Source of the DNA: Pedobacter chitinilyticus
GTDB lineage: Bacteria > Bacteroidota > Bacteroidia > Sphingobacteriales > Sphingobacteriaceae
Reading direction: 5' to 3'
Assembly: GCF_003313385.1 (NCBI RefSeq)
Contig: NZ_QMHN01000006.1
Location: 288,652 to 352,651, forward strand
DNA: 64,000 bases
Part shown: positions 34,902-43,834 of the stretch, piece after piece
How positions within the stretch are numbered: the stretch's first letter is position 1
Layout: each line of letters begins with the position of its first letter
Position numbers and translations under genes: made by a program
Notes under the pieces: generated by a model
What the model was told of the DNA's origin: nothing
Seen by the model: only the letters and a program-made list of their open reading frames with translations
The model's database searches: none

Positions 34902-36629
34902 TTATTTTATAAACTCAGATTCAAAATCTGATAACCAAACCTTACCATTGGTTACCCATTTGGCTTCGATATTAACACCAAACCAATAGTAAAGCTGTTG
35001 TGAAATATCTGAATTGTGGGTAAGGTAAAGCTTGCCAGGCGTGCATGTCCATGCGGCTAAAGGAGCCCAAGCGAAGTTTGTCCCACTCGTTGCGGTAATT
35101 GTTAAATCTTTACCTGTAACATTTGGAGCATAGTTTTTAAGCACAGTTCCTTGCGCATCGTTTCCTGGCCAGTAACCAATCAAATTATTGAAGTAAGGAT
35201 CTGTATCGGGAATTTGCTCTTGACAAACAAAGTTTTGAATAGCTTGAGGTGAAATTGCTGTATTGTAAATGGCCAGTTGATTTACGTTTTGCGTGCATGT
35301 TCCTAATGAAGATGCAATGGTACCAATTACCAAATCGGAGGCAGTGCCCATCGCAAAACCCGTAATATCTGTTGGTTCTTTAACTGCCTTTCCATCTTGA
35401 AAAAGTTGTGCGTAACGCTTACCGCCTTCGGTATGTACCCTTAATGCCAAGCTGTACCATTTGTTAACATCGGTTACTTGGGTGCCTACTAAAAACTTTA
35501 ATGTTGCAGAGCTGCCGCTGCCTAAAATTACACGGAAATATTTGGTAGATGCTTCGTACATAAATTCCCAACCGGTAGCATTACCATACGCTGCATTAAT
35601 TTTTGAAAGAATGGTAGCATGGTTAGATCCGCTGGGAACAGCTTTTAGATTCACTTTGAATTGTATAGTAAAATCGCCTGTAGTGCCTAAGCCATAAGCA
35701 GCAGAATTTGCTGCCGAAAGACTTGCCAATACATTTTTGGAAGAGGTCGTTACCCCATCTACCACAGGCTGCGCAGGTAACTCTTTGCCCACAAAATTTG
35801 GTTGATGGTAAATGGTAAATATATTCCGTGTACGTTTGCTGCCTGATGTAAAGGATTTTCCATCGCCACCATGGGTGGAAGTGATGACCACTAGCCAATC
35901 TTCCTTGGCATAGGTAGGCCTTGCTTTAATACCCGCTAGCAATTCGCCAATGTAGGTATCTAATTGTAGTACCGCGTTTTTGTATTCGGGTACATTAGCA
36001 TCAAAACCTGCAGCTAAACCAACTTTGTTTGCGCCATTAAAATTAGCGATGACCAAATCCATATTGGGTTCTGCTATTTTTTTCAGCGTAGAATCTTTTA
36101 CCAACGCATCATTTGCCACTACAATTGGAAAATCTGAATAGATAAATAACTTTTGAGATAGTTTTTGCCAAGTAGTAATTGCGGCTGAATACCTAATTTT
36201 ACCACTACCTTGTAGCCTTTCTATAAACGTAGGATATACTGCCCTTGCATCATGCTCGCCACCGATGACGGTAGACGAGGCATCGAAAGAACTATCAGCT
36301 ACGCCGTGGGTGCCTATGCTTACACCAGTCATGATATTTTTCCAACTACCAGCATCACTAACGGGCATATCTGTCCAGCCGTCATAACTGTATTTACTTT
36401 TGGTTAATATTTCCTGAATTTTTGGCGGGGCAATAGTTTTTAAATCAGCTCCCGTTATCCCATCAAGGCCAATAAGCAAAACTTTTTTTCTTTTGACATT
36501 GACGATGGTTTGTTCCTCAAATACATCTGGTGGATCGAAATATTTTTTACATCCCAAAAAAGCAAAGCAAAGCATCAAGAGTAAAAACCCTTTGTTCACC
36601 ATTTGTCTAGTATTTTTTAATGTCTTCAT
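34902..36629 (-). CDS. Lipoprotein with degenerate phosphodiesterase fold, LamG and DUF4983
   Basis: 575 residues, lipobox CFAFLGCKK. Residues ~45-275 follow the alkaline-phosphatase/type I phosphodiesterase fold: VLLIGLDGITGADL, then SDAGSWKNIMTGVSIGTHG (the nucleophile region), NFNGANKVGLAAGFD and VVITSTHGGDG. The usual metal ligands are altered: the D-x-AGH block reads NKVGL and the DHG block reads THG. Residues ~295-470 are a LamG/concanavalin-like jelly roll (GDFTIQFKVNLKA...), and the tail is DUF4983-like (WFGVNIEAKWVTNGKVWL). It is a paralogue of the gene at 38118, with the M60 peptidase between them. It probably binds rather than cleaves. Confidence 0.8.
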   Translation of the reverse strand: MKTLKNTRQMVNKGFLLLMLCFAFLGCKKYFDPPDVFEEQTIVNVKRKKVLLIGLDGITGADLKTIAPPKIQEILTKSKYSYDGWTDMPVSDAGSWKNIMTGVSIGTHGVADSSFDASSTVIGGEHDARAVYPTFIERLQGSGKIRYSAAITTWQKLSQKLFIYSDFPIVVANDALVKDSTLKKIAEPNMDLVIANFNGANKVGLAAGFDANVPEYKNAVLQLDTYIGELLAGIKARPTYAKEDWLVVITSTHGGDGKSFTSGSKRTRNIFTIYHQPNFVGKELPAQPVVDGVTTSSKNVLASLSAANSAAYGLGTTGDFTIQFKVNLKAVPSGSNHATILSKINAAYGNATGWEFMYEASTKYFRVILGSGSSATLKFLVGTQVTDVNKWYSLALRVHTEGGKRYAQLFQDGKAVKEPTDITGFAMGTASDLVIGTIASSLGTCTQNVNQLAIYNTAISPQAIQNFVCQEQIPDTDPYFNNLIGYWPGNDAQGTVLKNYAPNVTGKDLTITATSGTNFAWAPLAAWTCTPGKLYLTHNSDISQQLYYWFGVNIEAKWVTNGKVWLSDFESEFIK

Positions 36630-36639
36630 CTTATTTAAA

Positions 36640-38115
36640 TTAGATTGGATTTGAAAGCCAAACTTGCTCTGTTAACAAAGGGTATTGCGCTGATATTTTA
36701 GCCTTAGAAACTGTACTTACCCATATTCCCCATTTTGTGAGGAAGGGTTCCATATCTGTTTGCGTATAGGTGGATAGTTTTTCGTAGAAAAAATCCACTT
36801 TGTCTTGGTTGTTATTGGCCCCAAAACGTGCATGTCTTGCTTCGGTGACCAAATAGGTCATAAAGCCGTACCCATATCTTTCAAAAATTTGGATATACAT
36901 GCCTAATCTTGCATCTAAACTTGTGGTATTGGCCGAAAATTCTTTACGTGCTGGTGCCGCAGGAGGAGCAGCATTTACAAATGCCAAACCAGCATCAAGC
37001 ATTCTTTTATAATTGCTATGTTTAAAGCCATTTTGCTTGGCTACTTTTAAGCTGAACAAGTTGCAGGTTACTTCGCCATTACCCTCAAAATTCCAAGTGG
37101 AGCCCATTTGCATATTGTGCCCAATTTCATGGTAAGTACCCCAGTTAAATCCAATCACTTGGCTTTGGGTAACGGCCTGCTTAAAATAGTTGTCGTTTGC
37201 GGTAGCCACTACAGGGTAACCACTATGCTGCGCACCAACCGAAGGCTGTATATCATGAACAATGCGCCAAGGCAACATGGCATTTCTATCTCTTACGTCA
37301 ACCGCATCAGGAGATAAACCGTACCATTTCCAGATCCCATCTTCCACTTGTTTGTCCCAAGTTTCCATAAGCAATTGTGGATCATCGATAGGAAAATCGG
37401 CTAATTTATTTACAGGCAGGGTGAAAATAATGCGTTTACCTCTTAATTCGAACCAAGGAACTTTGGTGTTGGCAATCATCTGCTTCCACGCTGCGTTAGT
37501 CGTTTCGCCCAGTACAAAATCTGGCGATTTGACTACTCCTGTAAATTGAAAAGTTACTTTTTTACCTAACGGACGAGGAGGAATGATCCACACATGGCCA
37601 CCATATAAATTACGTAACATATTTTTACCTGGGAACAATTCTTGGCGGCTATAAATGATCGGAGCCCTACTTAAAGGATCTTTGCCAGTTAAATTATCTG
37701 TCCATGCACCAATTTGAGCCGTTAATCCGTAAACACCTAAAGGCACTACAATCTCTATTAGTTCTCCAGCAGGCGCATACATACCCGTGCTAAAATAGCC
37801 GCCTGGTGGGACAGAAACTCTTAAAAGGTCGTTGTTACTGACTACGTAATCTAGGTTTAGGGTAACTTCTATCCCTTTCAAACGCGGTTCTTCAATGCCC
37901 ACAAGACCAGGAAATACCCTGGCCGCATTAAACTGCGAACGGTCTATTTTATAGATTGAGGTATCCAATATCACTTTTTTCAGGGTATCTGGAACACCAT
38001 TTGGATTATACCCGTCTTCAAAAGAATATCCGTATTTCTTTTTACATGCCGCTAGACATAAAACTACCAGTAAAATGGCCGTGATGCTAAAATTATACTT
38101 TTTCATATTCGTCAT
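36640..38115 (-). CDS. M60-family (enhancin-like) zinc metallopeptidase lipoprotein
   Basis: 491 residues with lipobox LCLAACKKK. The zinc motif HEIGH is at 329-333 followed by E344 and E348 (NFEGNGEVTCN), fitting HExGH-x(8-28)-E of peptidase M60. N-terminal to it (~75-320) is the beta-sandwich/substrate-binding part (VSVPPGGYFSTGMYAPAGELIEI, GGHVWIIPPR). M60 enzymes of commensals and pathogens cleave heavily O-glycosylated proteins, recognising the glycan. A surface position in a Sus locus with fucosidase and hexosaminidase makes a glycoprotein substrate likely. Flanked by two paralogous LamG lipoproteins with gaps of 10 and 2 bp. Confidence 0.92.
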   Translation of the reverse strand: MTNMKKYNFSITAILLVVLCLAACKKKYGYSFEDGYNPNGVPDTLKKVILDTSIYKIDRSQFNAARVFPGLVGIEEPRLKGIEVTLNLDYVVSNNDLLRVSVPPGGYFSTGMYAPAGELIEIVVPLGVYGLTAQIGAWTDNLTGKDPLSRAPIIYSRQELFPGKNMLRNLYGGHVWIIPPRPLGKKVTFQFTGVVKSPDFVLGETTNAAWKQMIANTKVPWFELRGKRIIFTLPVNKLADFPIDDPQLLMETWDKQVEDGIWKWYGLSPDAVDVRDRNAMLPWRIVHDIQPSVGAQHSGYPVVATANDNYFKQAVTQSQVIGFNWGTYHEIGHNMQMGSTWNFEGNGEVTCNLFSLKVAKQNGFKHSNYKRMLDAGLAFVNAAPPAAPARKEFSANTTSLDARLGMYIQIFERYGYGFMTYLVTEARHARFGANNNQDKVDFFYEKLSTYTQTDMEPFLTKWGIWVSTVSKAKISAQYPLLTEQVWLSNPI

Positions 38116-38117
38116 TA

Positions 38118-39857
38118 TTATTGGGTGATGTTATAAACTGGCAACCAAACTTTTCCGTCGAGCCCATAGTTATCTGTTTTGATCCTCAACCATGAATAGA
38201 TATACCTGGGAATATCTACCCCTCTTGGCAGTCTACCATATATTTCGGGTGAAAATGGAATACAAAATTTTGCATCTGCATCTTCAAAAGATTCCCACAC
38301 CGGGCTTCCTCCGATAGCGAAATTTCTGGTGCCTGATATTTTATCTTTAAAAGAAACCCCAACGCCATCGGTTGCTGGCCAATAACCAATTAAGGAGCTG
38401 TAATAAGGGTGTGTGGTGGGTACATTTACCTGGCAAGCGTATTCTTTAATGATATTATCTGGAACCGCTGCTTTAAATAAGCGTATATCGGTAATGCTTT
38501 GTGTTGCTGTATTTCCGTAACCGTCTATTTGTCCCGCAATAAGCGGCACAGCATTATCTACATTTCTAGTGGTAATATCTACTGGATTGGAAATCTTCTC
38601 GCCATCTTGATAAAGTACAACCCATCTTTTAGCGCTTTCATTATATATTTTAAATCCGATGGTGTACCATTTGCCAACCGTAAGTAGTGGAGCTGAAGCA
38701 CTGGTAATAGTCGTTGCAGATAAACCAGCGAAGCGCCATGTACCATTAGAGCCATTATGTATAATCCACCATCCTGTTGAACTATTTGCGGGGCTGCTAC
38801 TTTTAGAAAATATAGGAGCATTTAAGGTTCCAAATGCATGTACTTTCAATTTTAATTCTACCGTGTACTCTGGCGCTGTGGCACCAGTACCAAAGTTAAA
38901 AATCGAAGCATCAGCAGCACTCAAAGTTCCTCTCAAAGCAGTACCATTTAATTTAATATAATTACCATTGTAAGGGATGGCACTTGTATTTGGTTTCTCG
39001 TAAACACTTGTATTAAAGGCGGGGTTGTAGAACATCACGTAGCTGTTAAGCAATGGTCTGCTAAAAAGGGTGCCATCATTATCTGCTGGATTAATAGGGT
39101 AAGCGCCCCCTTGGTTAGAAGCGATGATGACTAACCAGTTTTCATTAGCGTAATTCTTACGACTCTTTAGCTGCGCCATGATTTCACCTATGTAACCATC
39201 TATCTTAAGAATAGCGCTTTGGTATTGTGCCACCGAATTGTCGTAGCCATATTGTGCTCCTGCTTTATCTACGCTGTTAAACTCTGTCAACACCACAGCG
39301 GCATCGTCCCTTTTCAACTCATCCACGGTTGCCGCTTTCACCGCCAAATCATCATCATTAAAAGATTGGTTTACATCGGCATTGCTGACTAAGTTTTGGC
39401 TTAAACGTGCTGAGGCACAAAAAGCGGCTGTACGAAATGTAAGATTATCCTTAATTCGTTTAAAGAACATAGGATAGTTTGTTAGCTGCTTCCCTGCAAA
39501 ATCGGCGGTAGTTACCCCATGCTTTGCTTTATTTACGCCCGTAAGCATGTCTGTCCAAGTGGTTGCATCTAAACCACTGTCATCACTTACCGATTCGTAG
39601 GCATAATTGGCATTTGCCTTGATTTTGGTTAGGTTGGGTGCTAAACTGGTTTCTATAGATTTACCTCTGGCGCCGTCGATAATTATATACAATATTTTTG
39701 AGGTTCGGACCTCCAGAACAGTATCTTTGGTTTTGGCAAAATCACGTTTACCTTCAAAATCTTTATTACAAGCCGATAGGCCACATCCTGCCAAAATAAA
39801 CAGGATACCATACCATATGCCGCATTTATTGGTGTTATTTTTTTGTGTTCTTTCCAT
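38118..39857 (-). CDS. Second LamG/DUF4983 lipoprotein with degenerate phosphodiesterase fold
   Basis: 579 residues, lipobox in ILAGCGLSACNKD. Same plan as 34902-36629: the phosphodiesterase-type domain (~45-285) has ILYIIIDGARG, ATTWTDMLTGVNKAKHG, EFNSVDKAGAQYGYD and VIIASNQGGAYP; LamG spans ~300-475 and the C-terminal domain ends WLRIKTDNYGLDGKVWL. Here the DHG metal block is NQG and AGH is AGA, so at least two zinc ligands are replaced. The protein is almost certainly not an active phosphodiesterase or sulfatase, and a carbohydrate-binding role is inferred. Its stop is 2 bp before the M60 start. Confidence 0.8.
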   Translation of the reverse strand: MERTQKNNTNKCGIWYGILFILAGCGLSACNKDFEGKRDFAKTKDTVLEVRTSKILYIIIDGARGKSIETSLAPNLTKIKANANYAYESVSDDSGLDATTWTDMLTGVNKAKHGVTTADFAGKQLTNYPMFFKRIKDNLTFRTAAFCASARLSQNLVSNADVNQSFNDDDLAVKAATVDELKRDDAAVVLTEFNSVDKAGAQYGYDNSVAQYQSAILKIDGYIGEIMAQLKSRKNYANENWLVIIASNQGGAYPINPADNDGTLFSRPLLNSYVMFYNPAFNTSVYEKPNTSAIPYNGNYIKLNGTALRGTLSAADASIFNFGTGATAPEYTVELKLKVHAFGTLNAPIFSKSSSPANSSTGWWIIHNGSNGTWRFAGLSATTITSASAPLLTVGKWYTIGFKIYNESAKRWVVLYQDGEKISNPVDITTRNVDNAVPLIAGQIDGYGNTATQSITDIRLFKAAVPDNIIKEYACQVNVPTTHPYYSSLIGYWPATDGVGVSFKDKISGTRNFAIGGSPVWESFEDADAKFCIPFSPEIYGRLPRGVDIPRYIYSWLRIKTDNYGLDGKVWLPVYNITQ

Positions 39858-39884
39858 TTCTATTTTAATCAGGAGGTAAATAAT

Positions 39885-41483
39885 TTATGGTTTAAGGACT
39901 ATCCTAACGATGTTGTTGACAGGTTTGGCATCGAACGTGGTGATAAACCCAGCGATGATTACAGTTGGATAACCGAGGCTATTTGTTTTCTCATAGATGT
40001 CGGAAATTGAACCAATAAATCTGCCTGTATTGTTGTAACCTTGGGCTAAGGTTCCATCGGCGTTCAGGATCATAAAGCCCTGCCTGATGATATTGTTATA
40101 ACTCGCAAAACTTCCCGACACAATGATTTTGCCACCAGAAAGTTGTGCCGCAAAAGTTGGGTATCCACTTGCCATGCCAAGTGCTGTAAATGAAGGATCA
40201 ATGCTTCCATCAGCGTTGGTGCGCACTAAGCCATTTACTGGCGTACCATTATAGGTAGTAAATGAACCCGCTAACATATATTTTCCATTGGTAGCATTAT
40301 ATTTCACACTAAAAATGGGTCCGTTAGCTGAGGCGGTAAAGGATGGATCTACTCTTCCATTATTATCTAGCCTTAAAATATAGTTAGCTGTTTGAGCCTG
40401 ATACCGCGTAAAGCTACCTACCATAATCAGTTTGCCATCGGGCTGTATTGCACAATCATAGACACTTCCGTTACCAGCTTCCAAAGCTATACCAGCAGCC
40501 TTATCGAAATTGTATGTAGAGTCCATTTTCCCTTCCAAACTCATCCGCAGCACGTTATTTATTTTAGTATAACCTACTACTTTTCTATCTCGGGTGGATC
40601 TTTCATAGAAATGCTCTGCATAATTGTTGAAATTACCCTGTACAATAATTTGATTGTTATAGATGAACAGCTTACTGGCCGTGCCATTAATTCCTCCGTT
40701 AAATCTGGCAACAGTATCATAGCTATTGGCAGGAATCAGTGGCGTCAAATTCACCACTTCCACACGTGTAGTATCTAGCGAACCATCGGCGTTTAATCTG
40801 GTGATCCCGCTTATTCCTTTTCTATTATTAAAACTAGAAAACGATCCACCAATCATCAATTGACCGTTACTTAAACGAGCAATAGAGGTGATAAAACTAT
40901 TTGCACCTTTTTTTGAATTTAAGGTATTTAGGTAAGTTCCATTTTGGTTTGTTAACACGATACCGTTAATGGGCTGTTTTTCTGAAGCGGCCTGTGCATA
41001 ATTAGTAAAACTTCCCACCATCATTAAATTACCGTTTGGCAACGGCAAGATTTGACTAATCATGCTGTTTGCGCCTAAACTTGAAAAAGTGGCATCTACT
41101 TCTGTTTTACCAGCAATGTTCACCATTGGACCAAAAAAGATCTGCTCATCTACAATGATCACCGCTGGCCCTGAACTCAAATTATCTGGTATAGTAACGG
41201 TTACAGAATTGGTGGTTACTGATGTAATTGTTGCTGGTACGTTGTTGATGAGTAAACGTAGCTTATCTTTATAAGGAACTAAACCAGTAGCGCTAAAAGT
41301 CATACTATTTCCCTCTGTTACCGCAGGAGTAGTTAAAAATCTAATGCCTAACGCTTCTTTTCCACCTGAGTATGGGTCTTCTGGCAACGGTTCGGTTTTT
41401 TCACAGGCTGTAAAACAAACTACTGCTAGCATTAACACGAAGAAAAAACGAACTGGATGCTTTATATCTTTAAATTTTTTCAT
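39885..41483 (-). CDS. DUF5008 lipoprotein with IPT domain and delta-60 repeats
   Basis: 532 residues, lipobox VVCFTACEK. Residues ~45-110 are an IPT/TIG Ig-like domain (LGIRFLTTPAVTEGNSMTF ... VTVTIPDNLSSGPAVIIV). Residues ~120-530 are delta-60-type propeller repeats (QPDGKLIMVGSFTRY; RTNADGSIDPSFTALG; LSGGKIIVSGSFASY). SusE/SusF-like surface binding proteins of this build follow SusD genes in Sphingobacteriaceae. It lies 12 bp after the second fasciclin gene and 27 bp before the LamG lipoprotein gene. Substrate is unknown. Confidence 0.85.
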   Translation of the reverse strand: MKKFKDIKHPVRFFFVLMLAVVCFTACEKTEPLPEDPYSGGKEALGIRFLTTPAVTEGNSMTFSATGLVPYKDKLRLLINNVPATITSVTTNSVTVTIPDNLSSGPAVIIVDEQIFFGPMVNIAGKTEVDATFSSLGANSMISQILPLPNGNLMMVGSFTNYAQAASEKQPINGIVLTNQNGTYLNTLNSKKGANSFITSIARLSNGQLMIGGSFSSFNNRKGISGITRLNADGSLDTTRVEVVNLTPLIPANSYDTVARFNGGINGTASKLFIYNNQIIVQGNFNNYAEHFYERSTRDRKVVGYTKINNVLRMSLEGKMDSTYNFDKAAGIALEAGNGSVYDCAIQPDGKLIMVGSFTRYQAQTANYILRLDNNGRVDPSFTASANGPIFSVKYNATNGKYMLAGSFTTYNGTPVNGLVRTNADGSIDPSFTALGMASGYPTFAAQLSGGKIIVSGSFASYNNIIRQGFMILNADGTLAQGYNNTGRFIGSISDIYEKTNSLGYPTVIIAGFITTFDAKPVNNIVRIVLKP

Positions 41484-41495
41484 GTCTATTTCTTA

Positions 41496-42239
41496 TTAAT
41501 TGCCAATGCCAAATTGTAGTGCTATCTCGGAAAATATTCCAGTGTTAAAACCAAATGCGTGGCGTTCTATTTTTAACGCATGTACAATTCCATTTTTAGG
41601 ATTGATATCTGACGAAGAAACCAGGGCATTTATCCAATACTTTTTTGGATTTGTCCAATCGGGGATGTAAGAGATCATGAGTTGGCGATAGCCTGCGTAC
41701 TTGATCACGATGTTATCATTTTTGGCGTCGTTATATACTACACCAATGTTGTACGGCACATTACTGTAAGCTAAATAGCCTTGTCCAGCATAGGTATCCA
41801 AAGCCAAGGTATCTACCTGTTTGTAATCTTTCAGGCGGTTTGTTCCTTTAAAAATGTACGATGAAAGTAGTATTTTCCAAGCCTGGGGCTTAATATCTTC
41901 CAATTTACTTACCGTATCTCTACCTATGGAAAGCAAACGCTGGTTAAGCTCCCTGATAGATACCTGTATAGTAGGATCTGGAGGTGCAAAAAAGGTAATC
42001 TCTTCATTATTGAAGGTATTCTCCATACCTGCCAGCTTTATAATTTTAGCCAGCGTATCAAAATGCAAAGGCTTAGATTCCAAGTATTGCAATATTGTTC
42101 CATCGAAAGTGGCTTTAGCCAAACCCGTGTCTTTATAATAATCTTTTTTACAAGAAGTGATGGTGATTATTGCCATCATTAGCAATAACAAACCGGCACC
42201 TAGTTTTCCAGTAAAACTCATATTTATAGTTGTTTTCAT
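41496..42239 (-). CDS. Fasciclin (FAS1) domain lipoprotein, second module
   Basis: 247 residues, lipobox MAIITITSCKK. One FAS1-like domain spans ~45-240: FDGTILQYLESKPLHFDTLAKIIKLAGMENTF, EEITFFAPPDPTI, LSSYIFKGTN and the closing PKNGIVHALKIERHAFGF. FAS1 domains mediate adhesion. In this locus each SusCD pair is followed by one such protein, so this one likely belongs to the second SusCD complex or to its surface partners. Gaps are 4 bp to SusD upstream and 12 bp to the DUF5008 gene. Confidence 0.85.
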   Translation of the reverse strand: MKTTINMSFTGKLGAGLLLLMMAIITITSCKKDYYKDTGLAKATFDGTILQYLESKPLHFDTLAKIIKLAGMENTFNNEEITFFAPPDPTIQVSIRELNQRLLSIGRDTVSKLEDIKPQAWKILLSSYIFKGTNRLKDYKQVDTLALDTYAGQGYLAYSNVPYNIGVVYNDAKNDNIVIKYAGYRQLMISYIPDWTNPKKYWINALVSSSDINPKNGIVHALKIERHAFGFNTGIFSEIALQFGIGN

Positions 42240-42243
42240 TTGT

Positions 42244-43824
42244 TTATTGCCAATAGTTATTTAATGTCATGTACGGATTGTTAGTGAGGGCAGCCCGATC
42301 TATAGGCCAGGTCCAAGCACCAGCAATAAATGCCGAATAAGTAAGTGGATTGTAGCAGTAATCAGGATTTAAGATTTTTTTGGTTCGCACCAAATCATAG
42401 AAGTAGTGCCCCTCGCCCATTAGCTCTTTGCATCTTTCCCAAAAAATAGCATCCTTAAGTTTTCCTTCACCTGGATCTGCTGGGTAAAGATCTGCTCCTG
42501 CCCTGGTTCTAATTTTATTCAATAGCTCTGCGGCTTTGGTATCATCGGTTCCCAACTCGGCCAATGCTTCGGCCTGTAGCAAATAAGTATCTGCCAATCT
42601 AAAAACAATAGGATTATCGTCGCTACTTTGCGTTGTTGCGCTTTTGTTAAACATTTTATAAAATACCGCTGTACCATCGGTTTTATACATATTGGCGTCA
42701 AACCATACCTGCTTTCTTTTGTCGGTAAGTGTTTCTGGATAAATTTTGCTCATATAAGCGGGATAAAAAGTGAGCTCGGTGTAATTTCTGTCGCTAATAG
42801 CGGGTGCAAAAATTTGATTAACTAGTCCTACACTGAATTTGAACCTATTTCTGGCAGTACTTTCCCCATAGTTATCACTCAACTGTATTTCGTAAAGCCC
42901 CTCTTGCGAACGTCCAAACATAATTTGATAGGTTTGTTCGATTGGCAATAGGCGATAAGCCCGTTCTTTTACTACCCCTAATTCATGAATTTCATCACCA
43001 AATGCTACGGTTTCTTCGTAATACTTTTTTGCATTTCCTGCGTCAAAACCTGCATTCCACATGTTCATGTGCATCATTAAAGCCAAAGCGCCTCCACGCA
43101 TAGCTCTCACTCCTCTATTGGCCGGATCAGTGTAAGTCCATGGCAAGTTGTCTTTTACCTTTTTTAGCTCTGTTACACAATCGTTAAATATGTTGACCAT
43201 ATTTGTTCTGGGCATGGCATCTTGCTGGTAAGCTTCTTTGTAATAAGGAACATCACCATACAGCCTTACCAAGAAATAATAGGCCATTGAACGCATAAAT
43301 ACAGCCTCAGCTTTGTATTGATTTCTTTTGGCATCGGTAATTTCACTTTTAGGAATTAAATCAATTTCCTTATACATGATATTACAAGACTGAATTACCC
43401 TAAAAAATGGTGTCCAATTAGGGATTAAATCATACCTAGCGTTGTTTTGAAACCATTCTAAAAGTAGCTGTGCATTGGGCAAATTAAGGATCCTTGGCGG
43501 CCCATCGGCTCTAGCTGCAATGGCCAGTCGGAGATTATTTTTAGCCATATAATCAAAATCGTGACGATATGGGTTTGCACCAGAATAGCCCCTAATTGGA
43601 GCGCAACGCTCATCACCAACGGCAAACAATACGCTCGACATGGTGGCATTTCTAAATAAACGATGAATATCGGTAGCAAAACTTTCGGCATCTTTTTCAC
43701 TTGTCCAAAAGTTATTTCCCGAAAGCTTATTTAACGGTTCTACATTAAGGAATTTCTTGCAACCGCTATTGGGTATACCTAGCGCTAGAGCAAAAATTAA
43801 TATGATATAGCTAATTTTTTTCAT
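42244..43824 (-). CDS. SusD/RagB-family outer-membrane lipoprotein, second pair
   Basis: 526 residues, lipobox GIPNSGCKKFLNV. The family fold is shown by FLNVEPLNKLSGNNFWTSEKDAE, TPR-like helices (MRSMAYYFLVRLYGDVPYY; ALALMMHMNMWNAG) and the C-terminal DTYLLQAEALAELG plus ELMGEGHYFYDLVRTKKI. SusD captures oligosaccharide over the SusC pore. It is encoded 10 bp after its SusC partner and 4 bp before a FAS1 protein. Ligand not deducible. Confidence 0.95.
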   Translation of the reverse strand: MKKISYIILIFALALGIPNSGCKKFLNVEPLNKLSGNNFWTSEKDAESFATDIHRLFRNATMSSVLFAVGDERCAPIRGYSGANPYRHDFDYMAKNNLRLAIAARADGPPRILNLPNAQLLLEWFQNNARYDLIPNWTPFFRVIQSCNIMYKEIDLIPKSEITDAKRNQYKAEAVFMRSMAYYFLVRLYGDVPYYKEAYQQDAMPRTNMVNIFNDCVTELKKVKDNLPWTYTDPANRGVRAMRGGALALMMHMNMWNAGFDAGNAKKYYEETVAFGDEIHELGVVKERAYRLLPIEQTYQIMFGRSQEGLYEIQLSDNYGESTARNRFKFSVGLVNQIFAPAISDRNYTELTFYPAYMSKIYPETLTDKRKQVWFDANMYKTDGTAVFYKMFNKSATTQSSDDNPIVFRLADTYLLQAEALAELGTDDTKAAELLNKIRTRAGADLYPADPGEGKLKDAIFWERCKELMGEGHYFYDLVRTKKILNPDYCYNPLTYSAFIAGAWTWPIDRAALTNNPYMTLNNYWQ

Positions 43825-43834
43825 AACGATAATT

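Noticed and set aside
34902..39857. Active sulfatases or phosphodiesterases
   Set aside because: No C/S-x-P-x-R sulfatase signature is present and several zinc ligands of the fold are replaced.
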